This document shows, one piece after another, positions 36,432 to 46,319 of a DNA stretch of 64,000 bases (position 1 is the first letter of the stretch; the number at the start of each line of letters is the position of its first letter). The notes beneath the pieces were generated by a model that was not told the DNA's origin, ran no database searches, and saw only the letters and a list, made by a program, of their open reading frames with translations. The position numbers were made by a program, and so were the translations under genes. The stretch comes from Xanthobacter aminoxidans (lineage in GTDB: Bacteria > Pseudomonadota > Alphaproteobacteria > Rhizobiales > Xanthobacteraceae), in assembly GCF_023571765.1 (NCBI RefSeq), contig NZ_JAMJXC010000001.1:186001-250000 (forward strand). The letters run 5' to 3'.

Positions 36432-39107
36432 TCACGCCGGCGCCGTCGCCTCCAGAATCAGCTTGCGGATTTCCGGCAGGCAGGAGCCGCAATTGGTGCC
36501 GGCCTGGAGCCTGGCGCCCACCGCCGCCGCATCGGCGGCGCCGTCGCGGATGGCGGCGAGGATGGTGTCCTTCGGCACCCCGAAGCAGGCGCACACCAGC
36601 GGCCCGCAGGCGGCATTCGCGCCCGCCCGGCGGCCGGAGAGCACGAGGCGCCGGTCGGCGGCCGAGACCTCGGACGCCAGCAGCCCCTTCAGCGCATCCC
36701 ACGCCACGCGCTGGCCGGCGGCGCCGATGAACACCGCGAAGTCGAGCCGTCCGTCCGCATCGAAGGCGGCGGCGCGATAGAGGCCGGAGGGGTTGTCGCT
36801 CAGCTCGGCGACATCGGCCGGGCCTTCCGCCTTCACCCATTGCGTCCAGTCCTCAGGCCCCATGCGGCCGGCAAGGCGCCAGCCATAGCCGCCCTCCAGC
36901 GCCGCGCGCGCCCACCACACGCCCTCCGGCAGCGCCATGGGCCGGCGGGCCAGTACGAAGCCCTCGAACGGTGCGGCATGAGGGGAAAGCGCGGCCGGCG
37001 TCGCCTTGGAGTCCGGCTGGCCGGAGACCGGATCGGTGACGGCGTGCACCAGCGCACCGACGCGGCCATCGGACGAATTGGCGTGGCTCCAGTGGATGGG
37101 CGCGAACAGCGTGCCGGGCCTTTGGCCGGGATCGACCACCACCTCCAGCACCGCGCGGCCGTGGGCGCTCGTCACCTCCGCCAGCATGCCCGTCGCGAGC
37201 CCGAGCGGCGCGGCATCATCCGGGTGCACCGCCACGAACGGCGCCGGGATGTGCGCGCCGAGGCGAGGGGCGAGGCCGGTGCGGGTCATGGTGTGCCACT
37301 GGTCGCGGATGCGGCCGGTGTTGAGCAGGAAGGGGAAATCGTTCTCGGCCGAAACCGCCACCACGGGGCGCGGGGCGACGAAGCGGGCGCGCCGATCGGG
37401 CGTGAAATAGCCGCCGTCCGCGAACAGGCGCGCGGTGCCCTCCGCCCGGCCGGCGGGGACGGGCCATTGCACCGGCGCGATGTCCTCGTAGGCCGCTTCG
37501 GTGAGGCCGGCGAAAGCGGAGATGTCGAAATCCCGCGCGCCGTCATTCTCGAAGCCGGAGAGGGCGGCATGCTCGCGGAAGATGTCCGCCGGCCCGCGCC
37601 ACGCGAAGGCCGCGCCGAAGCCGAGGCGCTGCGCAACGCCCTTGAGCGCCCACCAGTCGGGCTGCACTTCGCCGGGGCGAGGCAGGAAGGGGCGCTGGCG
37701 GGAGATGCGGCGCTCGGAATTGGTAACGGTGCCGTCCTTCTCGCCCCAGGCGGCGGCGGGCAGCATCACATGCGGGCGGCAGGCGGCGGTGTCGTTGGCG
37801 ACGACGTTCTCGGAGAGCACGAACAGCTCCAGCCCTTCCAGCGCCGTGCGCACGCTATCCGCCTCGGGCAGGCTCACGGCGGGGTTGGTGCCCATCACCC
37901 ACAGGGCCTTGATCTCGCCCCGGCCGATGGCGGCGAACATGTCCACCGCCTTCAGCCCCTCGTGCTCCGCCATGTGCGGCGCGCCCCAGAAGCGGCGCAT
38001 GCGGTCCACCTCGGCGGGGGAAAAGCCCATGTGGGCGGCGAGCTGGTTGGCGAGCCCGCCCACCTCGCGCCCGCCCATGGCATTGGGCTGGCCGGTCAGG
38101 GAGAAGGGCCCCATGCCCTCCCGCCCGATGCGGCCGGTGGCGAAATGGCAATTGAGGATGGCATTCACCTTGTCGGTGCCCACCGCCGACTGGTTCACCC
38201 CCTGCGAATAGCAGGTGACGGTGCGCGCGGTTTCCGCGAACAAGGCGAAGAAGTGTTCCACGTCCGCCACCGCCAGCCCGCAGGCGCGCGCGGTGGTTTC
38301 GGCATCGGGCGCCACGGCGCGGGCGGCTTCCAGCGCCTCGGCAAATCCTGTGGTGTGCGCCTCCACATAGGCGGCATCGAAGGCGTGGCTCTCAGCCAGA
38401 TGCACCAGCAGGCCGGAGAAGAGCACCGCATCCGTGCCGTGGGCGAGGGGCAGGAACAGGTCCGCCTCGGCCCCCGTGTCGGTGCGGCGCGGGTCGATCA
38501 CCACCAGCTTCGTGCCCCGCGCCTTGCGCGCCTGTTCCATGCGGCGGAACAGGACGGGATGGCACCACGCCGTGTTGGAGCCGGTGAGGACGATGAGATC
38601 CGCCCCGTCCAGATCCTCATAGCTCCCCGGCACGGTGTCCGAGCCGAAGCCGCGCTTGTGGCCGGCCACGGAGGAGGACATGCACAGGCGGGAATTGGTG
38701 TCCACGTTCGCCGTGCCGAGGAAGCCCTTGGCGAGCTTGTTGGCGGCGTAATAATCCTCGGTCAGCAATTGCCCGGAGAGATAGAAGGCCACCGCCCCCG
38801 GCCCGTGCCGGTCGATGATGGTGCGGAGGTCTCCCGCGATGCGATCCAGCGCGTCATCCCAGGTGGTGCGGGCGAGCACGCCGTCCGCGCCGCGCATCAG
38901 CGGGTGGAGCAGGCGGGTGCCGAGCCCCAGCGTCTCCCCCAGCGCCGCGCCCTTGGAGCACAGGCGGCCGAGATTGGCCGGGTGGTCATGATCGCCTTCG
39001 ATCAGAGCGCCACCACGCCCGTCCGGCGTCGCCTTCACGCCGCAGCCGACGCCGCAGTAGGGGCAGGTGGTCTTCACCGAAGGGGGCGAGGTGAGGGGGG
39101 CGTTCAT
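36432..39107 (-). CDS. nasA: Assimilatory nitrate reductase, catalytic subunit with C-terminal BFD-type [2Fe-2S] domain
   Basis: 891 residues. N-terminal [4Fe-4S] ligands Cys15, Cys18, Cys22 and Cys50 (CPYCGVGC ... LCSKG) precede the Mo-bis-MGD core (SRLCMSS, GSNTAWCHPV with the Cys Mo-ligand region, MGTNPAVSLP, EKDGTVTNSERR). The C-terminal bacterioferritin-associated-ferredoxin-like domain has Cys839, Cys841, Cys873 and Cys876. It reduces nitrate to nitrite in the cytoplasm. It is last in the leftward nitrate operon, 36 bp after the flavoprotein gene. Confidence 0.93.
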   Translation of the reverse strand: MNAPLTSPPSVKTTCPYCGVGCGVKATPDGRGGALIEGDHDHPANLGRLCSKGAALGETLGLGTRLLHPLMRGADGVLARTTWDDALDRIAGDLRTIIDRHGPGAVAFYLSGQLLTEDYYAANKLAKGFLGTANVDTNSRLCMSSSVAGHKRGFGSDTVPGSYEDLDGADLIVLTGSNTAWCHPVLFRRMEQARKARGTKLVVIDPRRTDTGAEADLFLPLAHGTDAVLFSGLLVHLAESHAFDAAYVEAHTTGFAEALEAARAVAPDAETTARACGLAVADVEHFFALFAETARTVTCYSQGVNQSAVGTDKVNAILNCHFATGRIGREGMGPFSLTGQPNAMGGREVGGLANQLAAHMGFSPAEVDRMRRFWGAPHMAEHEGLKAVDMFAAIGRGEIKALWVMGTNPAVSLPEADSVRTALEGLELFVLSENVVANDTAACRPHVMLPAAAWGEKDGTVTNSERRISRQRPFLPRPGEVQPDWWALKGVAQRLGFGAAFAWRGPADIFREHAALSGFENDGARDFDISAFAGLTEAAYEDIAPVQWPVPAGRAEGTARLFADGGYFTPDRRARFVAPRPVVAVSAENDFPFLLNTGRIRDQWHTMTRTGLAPRLGAHIPAPFVAVHPDDAAPLGLATGMLAEVTSAHGRAVLEVVVDPGQRPGTLFAPIHWSHANSSDGRVGALVHAVTDPVSGQPDSKATPAALSPHAAPFEGFVLARRPMALPEGVWWARAALEGGYGWRLAGRMGPEDWTQWVKAEGPADVAELSDNPSGLYRAAAFDADGRLDFAVFIGAAGQRVAWDALKGLLASEVSAADRRLVLSGRRAGANAACGPLVCACFGVPKDTILAAIRDGAADAAAVGARLQAGTNCGSCLPEIRKLILEATAPA

Positions 39108-39143
39108 GCCGGTCCTGCCTGAGGCGTGGCCATCATTTCTAGC

Positions 39144-40763
39144 TCAGTACACGTCGGCCTGATAGCGCCCGGCGGTCTTGAGATCGGCGACGAATTTCGC
39201 CGCCGCCTCCGCCGAAAGCACGCCATGGGTGGCGGCCACATCCGCGACGGCCTGCTCCACATCCTTCGCCATGCGCCTGGCATCGCCGCAGACGTAGAAA
39301 TGCGCGCCGTCCTTCAGCCAGCCCCACAACTCGGCGCCGGCCTCGCGGATGCGATCCTGCACGTAGACCTTACCTGCGCCGTCGCGGGACCAGGCGGTGT
39401 CGAGGCGGGTGAGGCAGCCGGCGGCCTGAAGGCCGGACAACTCGTCCTCATAGAAGAAATCCGTCTCGCGACGCTGGTGGCCGAAGAACAGCCAGTTGCG
39501 GCCCGGCGCCTGCGTCGCCAGCCGCTCGTGCAGGAAGGAGCGGAAGGGGGCGATGCCCGTGCCGGGGCCGACCATGATGACGTCCTTCGCCAGATCCTGT
39601 GGCAGAGCGAAGCCGTGCGCCTTCTGGATATAGGCCTTCATGCGCGTGCCCGGCGCGAGGCGATCACCGAGGAAGGTGGAGGCGACGCCGAGCCGCGTGC
39701 GGCCATCGAGATCATAGCGCACCGCATCCACCGTGAGGGTGAGGCGGCCGGGGGTGGCGACGGGGCTGGAGGAGATGGAATAAAGCCGCGGCTGCAGCGG
39801 CTCCAGGCACTCGATCAGGGCTTCCGGATCGGGCCTGATGCCGGGGAATTTCTGGAGCGCCGCCAGCACGTCGAGGGTGGCGGCATCGCCGTCGGGGTCC
39901 TCGCCATTGGCGAGCGCGCGGGCCTTCGCCTTGCGCTCGCCGCCGACGAGATAGGAGATGAGGGTGAAGAGCGCGTCCGGCGCCGATTTCAGGCACACCT
40001 CGCGGGCCAGCACCTCGGCGAGCGTATGGCCGGCGATGGGGAAGTCCGCGGGGGCGTGCAGCGCCTCCAGCACGGCGGCGACGAGGCCGGGATCGTTCAC
40101 CGGGAAGACGCCGAAGCTGTCGCCGGCGGCATAGTCGATGCCGGAGCCGGAAAGGTCGAATTCCACGTGCCAGGTCTCCTTCTCCGAGCCCGCCTTGTTG
40201 AGGCGGGTGCGGGAGAGGAAGGTGACTTCGCCGGGATTTTCGCGGGTGCCGGTGGCGGTGGCTGCGGGGGCGTGCGCGGGGGCGGGGGCCTCGGCAGCGG
40301 GCGCGGCCTCGGCCGGAGCCGAAGTTTCCGCCGCGAGCTGCTTCAGCATGCGCAGCGTCTCCTTGCCGCCGGGGGCGCAGAGGTTGAGCTTGGCTTCCGC
40401 GCCGCTCGCCAGGGCCTTGGCGTAGGTCTCGCAGACATAGCCGCACTGGCCGCAATCCTGCTGCGCCATGGCCGCCATCATGCGCCGGGGCAGGGCCTTG
40501 CCCTCGGCCAGCGCCATGCGCTCGGAAAGCGGCATGGCCGGATCGTGCCAGGGTGCGCCGTCATCTTCTTCCGCAGGTGCGGGAGCGGAAATATCCGGCA
40601 TCAGCGCCGCCGCATCGCCGGCCGAGAGGGCCATGGGGGCGGGCGCCGTCTCGGTGGAGAGGATTGCGGCAAAAAAGCCGTTCAGCCACGCCCGCTGCTC
40701 CGCGGAGAAGGGGGCGCTGTCGGGCAGGACCGGGACGATGGGGGGACGGGACTGGAGGCTCAT
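39144..40763 (-). CDS. CysJ-like flavoprotein, electron-transfer subunit for nitrate/nitrite reduction
   Basis: 539 residues. A four-Cys cluster domain (DCGQCGYVCETY ... LNLCAPGG, about 102-126) takes the place of the flavodoxin domain of sulfite reductase alpha subunits. An Ala-rich linker leads to a ferredoxin-NADP-reductase module with FAD motif RLYSISSSP, NADPH motif GPGTGIAPFRSFL, and the closing DVY. It should pass electrons from NADPH through FAD to the Fe-S domain and then to NasA or NirA. It sits between nirA and nasA. Confidence 0.8.
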   Translation of the reverse strand: MSLQSRPPIVPVLPDSAPFSAEQRAWLNGFFAAILSTETAPAPMALSAGDAAALMPDISAPAPAEEDDGAPWHDPAMPLSERMALAEGKALPRRMMAAMAQQDCGQCGYVCETYAKALASGAEAKLNLCAPGGKETLRMLKQLAAETSAPAEAAPAAEAPAPAHAPAATATGTRENPGEVTFLSRTRLNKAGSEKETWHVEFDLSGSGIDYAAGDSFGVFPVNDPGLVAAVLEALHAPADFPIAGHTLAEVLAREVCLKSAPDALFTLISYLVGGERKAKARALANGEDPDGDAATLDVLAALQKFPGIRPDPEALIECLEPLQPRLYSISSSPVATPGRLTLTVDAVRYDLDGRTRLGVASTFLGDRLAPGTRMKAYIQKAHGFALPQDLAKDVIMVGPGTGIAPFRSFLHERLATQAPGRNWLFFGHQRRETDFFYEDELSGLQAAGCLTRLDTAWSRDGAGKVYVQDRIREAGAELWGWLKDGAHFYVCGDARRMAKDVEQAVADVAATHGVLSAEAAAKFVADLKTAGRYQADVY

Positions 40764-40805
40764 GGGCGTGATCCGGAAACGGTGCGCGCCATGGGCGCGC
40801 GCATG

Positions 40806-40932
40806 TTGCGCTGGGTCCCGGCTCTCCTTCCGCTGCGCTGCGCTGCGTTGCAGTCGGCCGGGACACGAGCCCGCTCTCGCGCCCCGGACGCATGAAGCGT
40901 CAGCGGAATGCGAGCCGGGGCCCAGCGCACAA
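40806..40932. repeat. Long inverted repeat between nirA and the flavoprotein gene
   Basis: Arms of about 28-30 bp at 40806-40833 and 40903-40932 share GCGCTGGG-YCCCGGCTC and TTCCGC in inverted orientation; the middle holds further inverted CGGCCGGGACACGAG/CTCTCGCGCCCCGG segments. It is typical of dispersed alphaproteobacterial palindromes and could form a large intercistronic hairpin within the operon transcript. Confidence 0.6.
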
Positions 40933-40968
40933 CGTCGCGCAGCGGCCGAATGGAAGCGGCCGGGCGAT

Positions 40969-42720
40969 TCATGCCTCCGCCAGCGCCTTCAGCGCGTCGG
41001 GCTCGAGGCGGCGGGTGAAATCGGCGAAGCTTTCGCCCGCGGTGCGGTGGGCGAGCCAGCTTTTCAGCAGGCGTTCCACCACGGCCGGGGCGTCGTCCGC
41101 CGGCACATATTGATAAAGTTCGCGGGCGATGGCGGCCGCGCTGCCGAAGCCTCCGCCGACGAGGATGTGATAGCCGTCCACCGTGTCCCCGTCGTCATTG
41201 ACGGGCACCCGCGCCCCGATCAGCCCGATATCGCCGATATAGTGCTGGGCGCAGGAATTGTGGCAACCGGTGACGTGGATGTTCACCGGCCCGTCGAGGG
41301 CGACGCGCTCTTCGCAATGGGCGAGGATCGCCCGCGCGGTGCCCTTGGTGTCGGCCGCCGCAAAGCGGCAGCCCTTCGCCCCGGTGCAGGCGACGATGCC
41401 CGCCTGGAGCGGCGTTGCCTTGGTGGTGAGGCCGAGCGCTTCCACCGCGTCCGTAACGGCCGCGATATCGCCATCAGCGACGCCGGAAATGAGCAGGTTC
41501 TGCCAGACGGTGAGGCGGATATCGCCATCGCCGAAGTGGGCGGAGATGTCGGCGAGGCCGCGCATCTGCGCCGCGCTCATGCGGCCGACCGGTGTGGCGA
41601 CGCCCACGTAGTTCAGCCCCGCCTGCTTCTGCGCATGCACGCCGAGATGGGCGAGCCGGTCCGGCTCCGCGCGCGGCTTCACCGCCTCGGCGGCAAGGCG
41701 GGTGAAGGGGCGGCCGAGCTTTCCTTCCACCAGCTTCAGGAAGCCGTCGAAGCCGAGGGAATCGAGCACGTATTTCAGCCGCGCCTTCTTGCGGTCGGTG
41801 CGGTCGCCGGTGTCGATGAAGGCGCGCACGATGGCCGCCGCCACATCCACCGCCTCATCGGGGCGCACGACGATGCCGGTGTCGCGGGCGAAATCCTTGT
41901 GGCCGGTGATGCCGCCGAGCACGAGGCGCAGCCACACGCCGGGGGCGATGCCGAAGCCGTCCATCACCTCCACCGCCTGGAAGCCGATGTCGTTGGTGTC
42001 TTCCAGCGCGCCGATGGTGCCGGCGCCGGCGAAGGCCACGTTGAACTTGCGCGGCAGGCCGTACATGTCGCGGCTGTTCAGGATGTAATGGTGCCACGCG
42101 CTCGCCAGCGGGCGGGTGTCGAGGAGTTCCTGCGGGTCGATGCCGGCGGTCGGGGTGCCGGTGACATTGCGGATGTTGTCCGCCCCCGAGCCCTTGGCCG
42201 TCAGGCCGAGGGAGACCAGCCCCTCCAGCACGGCGATGCCGTCGGTGGGCGGGATCTCGCGGATCTGCAGGTTCGCGCGGGTGGTGATGTCGGTGTAGCC
42301 GCCACCGTGGCGCGCGGCGATGTCGGCGACGCCGCGGAACTGCCAGTGGGTGAGGATGCCGCCGGGAATGCGCATGCGGCACATGAAGCTGTCCTGCGCC
42401 GGGGCGACATAGAACAGGCCGTGATACTTCCAGCGCAGGATATCCGGCCCCTTGGGGAAGACGCCGTCGCGGGCCGCAGCGCGCATGCGGTCGTAGGCGT
42501 CGAGGCCCAGTTCCTCGCGCTTCGCCTTCTCCTCGGGGGTGAGCTTTTTTCCCTCGGCCTCGGTGCGGGCCATGGCGCGATGGCTCGCGGCATCGGGCCC
42601 GGTCATCTCGGCGACGGGCTGGGCGGATGACGCAGGGCTTCGGGCGATCTGCACGGCCTTGGCGCCGGAGACGAAGCCTTCCAGATAGCGCTTCTGGTCA
42701 GTGGTGAAATCGGCGCCCAT
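40969..42720 (-). CDS. nirA: Assimilatory nitrite reductase, sirohaem/[4Fe-4S] (NirA type)
   Basis: 583 residues with the duplicated sulfite/nitrite reductase fold. Sirohaem and cluster ligands are Cys445, Cys451 (CTGAKGC) and Cys486, Cys490 (TGCHNSC). The first half has DITTRANLQIREI and PRKFNVAFAG, second-half LTVWQNLLI. It reduces nitrite to ammonium with six electrons. The start at 42720 lies upstream of the 3' end of the neighbouring FAD gene stop; the open frame further upstream overlaps that gene. Sirohaem would come from cysG at 52378. Confidence 0.92.
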   Translation of the reverse strand: MGADFTTDQKRYLEGFVSGAKAVQIARSPASSAQPVAEMTGPDAASHRAMARTEAEGKKLTPEEKAKREELGLDAYDRMRAAARDGVFPKGPDILRWKYHGLFYVAPAQDSFMCRMRIPGGILTHWQFRGVADIAARHGGGYTDITTRANLQIREIPPTDGIAVLEGLVSLGLTAKGSGADNIRNVTGTPTAGIDPQELLDTRPLASAWHHYILNSRDMYGLPRKFNVAFAGAGTIGALEDTNDIGFQAVEVMDGFGIAPGVWLRLVLGGITGHKDFARDTGIVVRPDEAVDVAAAIVRAFIDTGDRTDRKKARLKYVLDSLGFDGFLKLVEGKLGRPFTRLAAEAVKPRAEPDRLAHLGVHAQKQAGLNYVGVATPVGRMSAAQMRGLADISAHFGDGDIRLTVWQNLLISGVADGDIAAVTDAVEALGLTTKATPLQAGIVACTGAKGCRFAAADTKGTARAILAHCEERVALDGPVNIHVTGCHNSCAQHYIGDIGLIGARVPVNDDGDTVDGYHILVGGGFGSAAAIARELYQYVPADDAPAVVERLLKSWLAHRTAGESFADFTRRLEPDALKALAEA

Positions 42721-42742
42721 GGGGTTTCCTTTCTTCTTCTTG

Positions 42743-43957
42743 TCAGGCTGCGGCGGCCACCGCATCACGGCCGAACGCAAGCTCGGTGCGCATGGCGGCG
42801 ATGGGGGTGCGGCGGGTGATGAGGTCGAGGTAGAAGAGGCCGTCCGCCGTGTCGCCGAACAGCACGGCGCCAGCTAGAACGCCGTCCTTCACGATGAGCC
42901 GGCGGTAGATGCCGAGGCCGCGATCGGTGAGCACGATGTCTTCCGTGCCCGCGCCGCCGGTGACGTCGCCGGCGGAGAAGACGGGCACGCCCGACACCTT
43001 GAGATTGGTGGAGACCACCGAGCCCTCATAGCGCGCGTCCTCCCCGGCGAAGCGGCGGGCGAGCACGCCGGCCTGCTCATAGGCCGGGGCGACGAGGCCG
43101 TAGGTCATGCCGCGATGCTCGGCGCATTCGCCGATGGCGAAGATGTCCGGATCGGAGGAGGCGAGGGTGTCGTCCACCACGATGCCGCGCTTCACCTCCA
43201 GCCCCGCCGCGCGGGCGAGGTCCGCATTGGGGGTCACGCCGCAGGCCACCACGAGGATGTCGGCGGGGATCACGCGGCCGTCCTTCAGGCGCAGGCCGGT
43301 GACACGGCTCTCGCCTTCGATGGCTTCGCTCGCGGCGCCGAGCAGCACTTCGATGCCCTTGGCCTCCACGGCGCGGCGGAGGAAGGCACCGGCCGCGACG
43401 TCCAGCTGGCGTTCCATCAGCCGGTCCATGAGGTGGACGAGGCGGGTCTCGACGCCCGCGCCTGCAAGCCCGGCTGCCGCCTCGATGCCCAGCAGCCCGC
43501 CGCCGATGACCACGGCGCGCGTGCCGGGCACGGCGGCGGCGGCGAGCAGGGCTTCCACGTCCTTCAAATCGCGGAAGGTGTGGACGCCGGGCAGCTCCAT
43601 GCCGGGCAGCGGCAGGCGGATGGGGTGGGAGCCGGTGGCCAGCACCAGCTTGCCGAAGGGCAGGCGGCGGCCGTCCGTCAGCACCACTTCGCGGGCGGTG
43701 CGGTCGATGGCGGCGGCGGGGGTGCCGTATTGCAGGGTCACGCCCCGCGCGCGCCACCAGGAGGCGGGCTTCATCTCCGCCTCGGCGGCGCTCATGTGGC
43801 CGGCGAGCACTTCGGACAGCAGCACGCGGTTATAGGCAAGATGCGGCTCCGCCCCGATCACCGCCACGGCGTGGCGGCCGAGCGCGCGCCGCGTCAGCTC
43901 CTCGCAGAGCTTCGCGGCGGCCATGCCGTTGCCGATGACGAGAAGGGGCTCGCTCAC
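42743..43957 (-). CDS. FAD-dependent NAD(P)H oxidoreductase, NirB N-terminal-like (Flp type)
   Basis: 404 residues with two Rossmann sites, VIGNGMAAAKL (7-17) for FAD and VIGGGLLGIEAA for NAD(P)H, plus IFAIGECAEHRG. The overall form equals the flavin half of NirB without its sirohaem half. In Bradyrhizobium diazoefficiens a similar protein (Flp) is encoded with a haemoglobin and nitrate reductase. It probably supplies NADH electrons to NirA, NasA or the adjacent globin. It ends 22 bp before nirA. Confidence 0.82.
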   Translation of the reverse strand: MSEPLLVIGNGMAAAKLCEELTRRALGRHAVAVIGAEPHLAYNRVLLSEVLAGHMSAAEAEMKPASWWRARGVTLQYGTPAAAIDRTAREVVLTDGRRLPFGKLVLATGSHPIRLPLPGMELPGVHTFRDLKDVEALLAAAAVPGTRAVVIGGGLLGIEAAAGLAGAGVETRLVHLMDRLMERQLDVAAGAFLRRAVEAKGIEVLLGAASEAIEGESRVTGLRLKDGRVIPADILVVACGVTPNADLARAAGLEVKRGIVVDDTLASSDPDIFAIGECAEHRGMTYGLVAPAYEQAGVLARRFAGEDARYEGSVVSTNLKVSGVPVFSAGDVTGGAGTEDIVLTDRGLGIYRRLIVKDGVLAGAVLFGDTADGLFYLDLITRRTPIAAMRTELAFGRDAVAAAA

Positions 43958-43967
43958 GTGCGTCTCC

Positions 43968-44399
43968 TCACTCGGCCGCGACCGGCGCCTTGGCGGCGGC
44001 GGCGATCATGACGGAGGAGAGGATGCCGTAGGCTTCCCCCCAGGCGTCCTTGGTCTCGGGCGTGAAATCCGGGCCGAGGCCGCGCTCCAGCGTCCAGATG
44101 AGCGCGGCGCCGACGGGGGCGTAGTGCTCGTCCTTCACGCCATAGGCCACATGCTTGCGGGCGAGGCTCTCGGCGGCGGGAACGATCTTCGAAAGGTCAT
44201 TGAGGCCGGCGACGACGAGGCCCAGCGTCGCCATGAGCTTGGCGCCCTGGAGGCTCATGTCGCCCTTGAACAGGGGCTTCACCTGCGGCGCGATCTCGAA
44301 CAGCCGACCGTAGAAGACGGCGGCGGCGGTGTCGGCGATGGGCACCACCTTGGCGAAGGAGTCCTGGATCAGCTCGATCTGGTGCGGGGTCAGGCTCAT
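43968..44399 (-). CDS. Single-domain haemoglobin (flavohaemoglobin-type globin domain)
   Basis: 143 residues, only the globin domain. Tyr29 at B10 (FYGRLFEI), Gln52 in the E helix, and proximal His83 at F8 (ARKHVAYGVKDEHY) match nitric-oxide-handling bacterial haemoglobins. It is encoded 10 bp before the FAD oxidoreductase, which could serve as its reductase in trans. A homologue (Bjgb) in Bradyrhizobium nitrate assimilation has been linked to NO detoxification. Role here is inferred. Confidence 0.87.
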   Translation of the reverse strand: MSLTPHQIELIQDSFAKVVPIADTAAAVFYGRLFEIAPQVKPLFKGDMSLQGAKLMATLGLVVAGLNDLSKIVPAAESLARKHVAYGVKDEHYAPVGAALIWTLERGLGPDFTPETKDAWGEAYGILSSVMIAAAAKAPVAAE

Positions 44400-44474
44400 G
44401 GCGAAACTCCTGATGAAGGGCGCACGAACCCGTGCGCGCCGGTTGGGCGCGTGGTCTCGGCGGTCTAGGAGGAC

Positions 44475-44529
44475 GGCGCGGGCAGGCCCGCGCCTCTATT
44501 GCGCGTCGATGGCGCGGACAGGCCGCGCC
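44475..44529. terminator. Tandem GC hairpins between nrt ATPase and globin genes
   Basis: GGCGCGGG-cagg-CCCGCGCC (44475-44494, 8-bp stem) and GGCGCGG-N5-CCGCGCC (44511-44529, 7-bp stem) follow the transporter ATPase stop in the 139-bp gap. Neither has a U-tract on the minus strand. They more likely attenuate or protect the upstream transporter mRNA than fully stop transcription. Confidence 0.45.
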
Positions 44530-44538
44530 TTTTGGGGC

Positions 44539-45333
<795 letters not shown>

Positions 45334-45343
45334 GGAAGCCTCC

Positions 45344-46249
45344 TCAGGCAGCGGCGGTGCCGCGGGTGACGAAGGCGCCGACGGCGGCGATCATGCGGTC
45401 CAGAATGAAACCGGTGATGCCGACATAGAAGAGCGCCACGATGATGTCGCCGATGAGCGACGAGTTCCACGCATCCCAGATGAAGAAGCCGATGCCGACG
45501 CCGCCGATGAGCATCTCCGCCGCGATGATGGCGAGCCAGCTGAGGCCGATGCCGATGCGCAGGCCGGTGAAGATGTAGGGCGCGGCCGCCGGGATCATGA
45601 TCTTCAGGAAGAATTCGATGGGGTTCAGCCGCAGCACCGCAGCAACGTTCCGGTAATCCTGCGGGATGTTGCGGATGCCCACCGCCGTATTGATGATGAT
45701 GGGCCAGATGGCGGTGATGAAGATGACGAACACCGCCGCCGGCTGGCCGTCGCGGAACGCCGCGAGGGAGAGCGGCAGCCAGGCGAGGGGCGGAACGGTG
45801 CGCAGCACCTGGAACAACGGGTCGAGCCCGCGCATGGCCCAGGTGGACTGGCCGATGAGCACCCCGAGGCCCACGCCCGCCACCGCCGCGAGGCTGTAGC
45901 CCACCGCCACCCGCTGGAGCGAGGCGAGGATGTGCCAGAACAGGCCCTTGTCGAGGCCGCCCCGGTCATAGAAGGGGTGGGCGATCAGCTCCCACGAATT
46001 CTGGATGATGGAGGAGGGCGGCGGCAGGGCCGAGCCCGGGGCGCTGCACAGGATCTGCCACAGGCCCAGGAGCAGGGCGATGACGACGATGGGCGGGACG
46101 ATGTTGGCCGCGGCCGTCTTCAGCAAGGGCACGATCTTCTCCGCCAGCGCCGGGCGCTTGCGCGCCGGCATCTTCACCACCTGGGCTGCCGGGGCTTGCG
46201 CCATCTTGGCAGGCGAGGATTTTTCCAGCTTGAGGGCGGGCATGGACAT
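45344..46249 (-). CDS. nrtB: Nitrate ABC transporter permease
   Basis: 301 residues with a basic N-terminal extension (about 55), then about six helices. The loop KIMIPAAAPYIFTGLRIGIG carries the EAA-type coupling segment and RTVPPLAWLPLSLAAF is characteristic of NrtB/TauC permeases. The start at 46249 is chosen from several Met codons; the open frame further upstream overlaps no conserved domain. Confidence 0.87.
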   Translation of the reverse strand: MSMPALKLEKSSPAKMAQAPAAQVVKMPARKRPALAEKIVPLLKTAAANIVPPIVVIALLLGLWQILCSAPGSALPPPSSIIQNSWELIAHPFYDRGGLDKGLFWHILASLQRVAVGYSLAAVAGVGLGVLIGQSTWAMRGLDPLFQVLRTVPPLAWLPLSLAAFRDGQPAAVFVIFITAIWPIIINTAVGIRNIPQDYRNVAAVLRLNPIEFFLKIMIPAAAPYIFTGLRIGIGLSWLAIIAAEMLIGGVGIGFFIWDAWNSSLIGDIIVALFYVGITGFILDRMIAAVGAFVTRGTAAA

Positions 46250-46319
46250 GAATGCGTCTCCGGGTTCGGGGCAGGGGGCGCCGCCCCCGTGGTCTGGGAT
46301 CAGGGGCGGCGCCGCGCGA

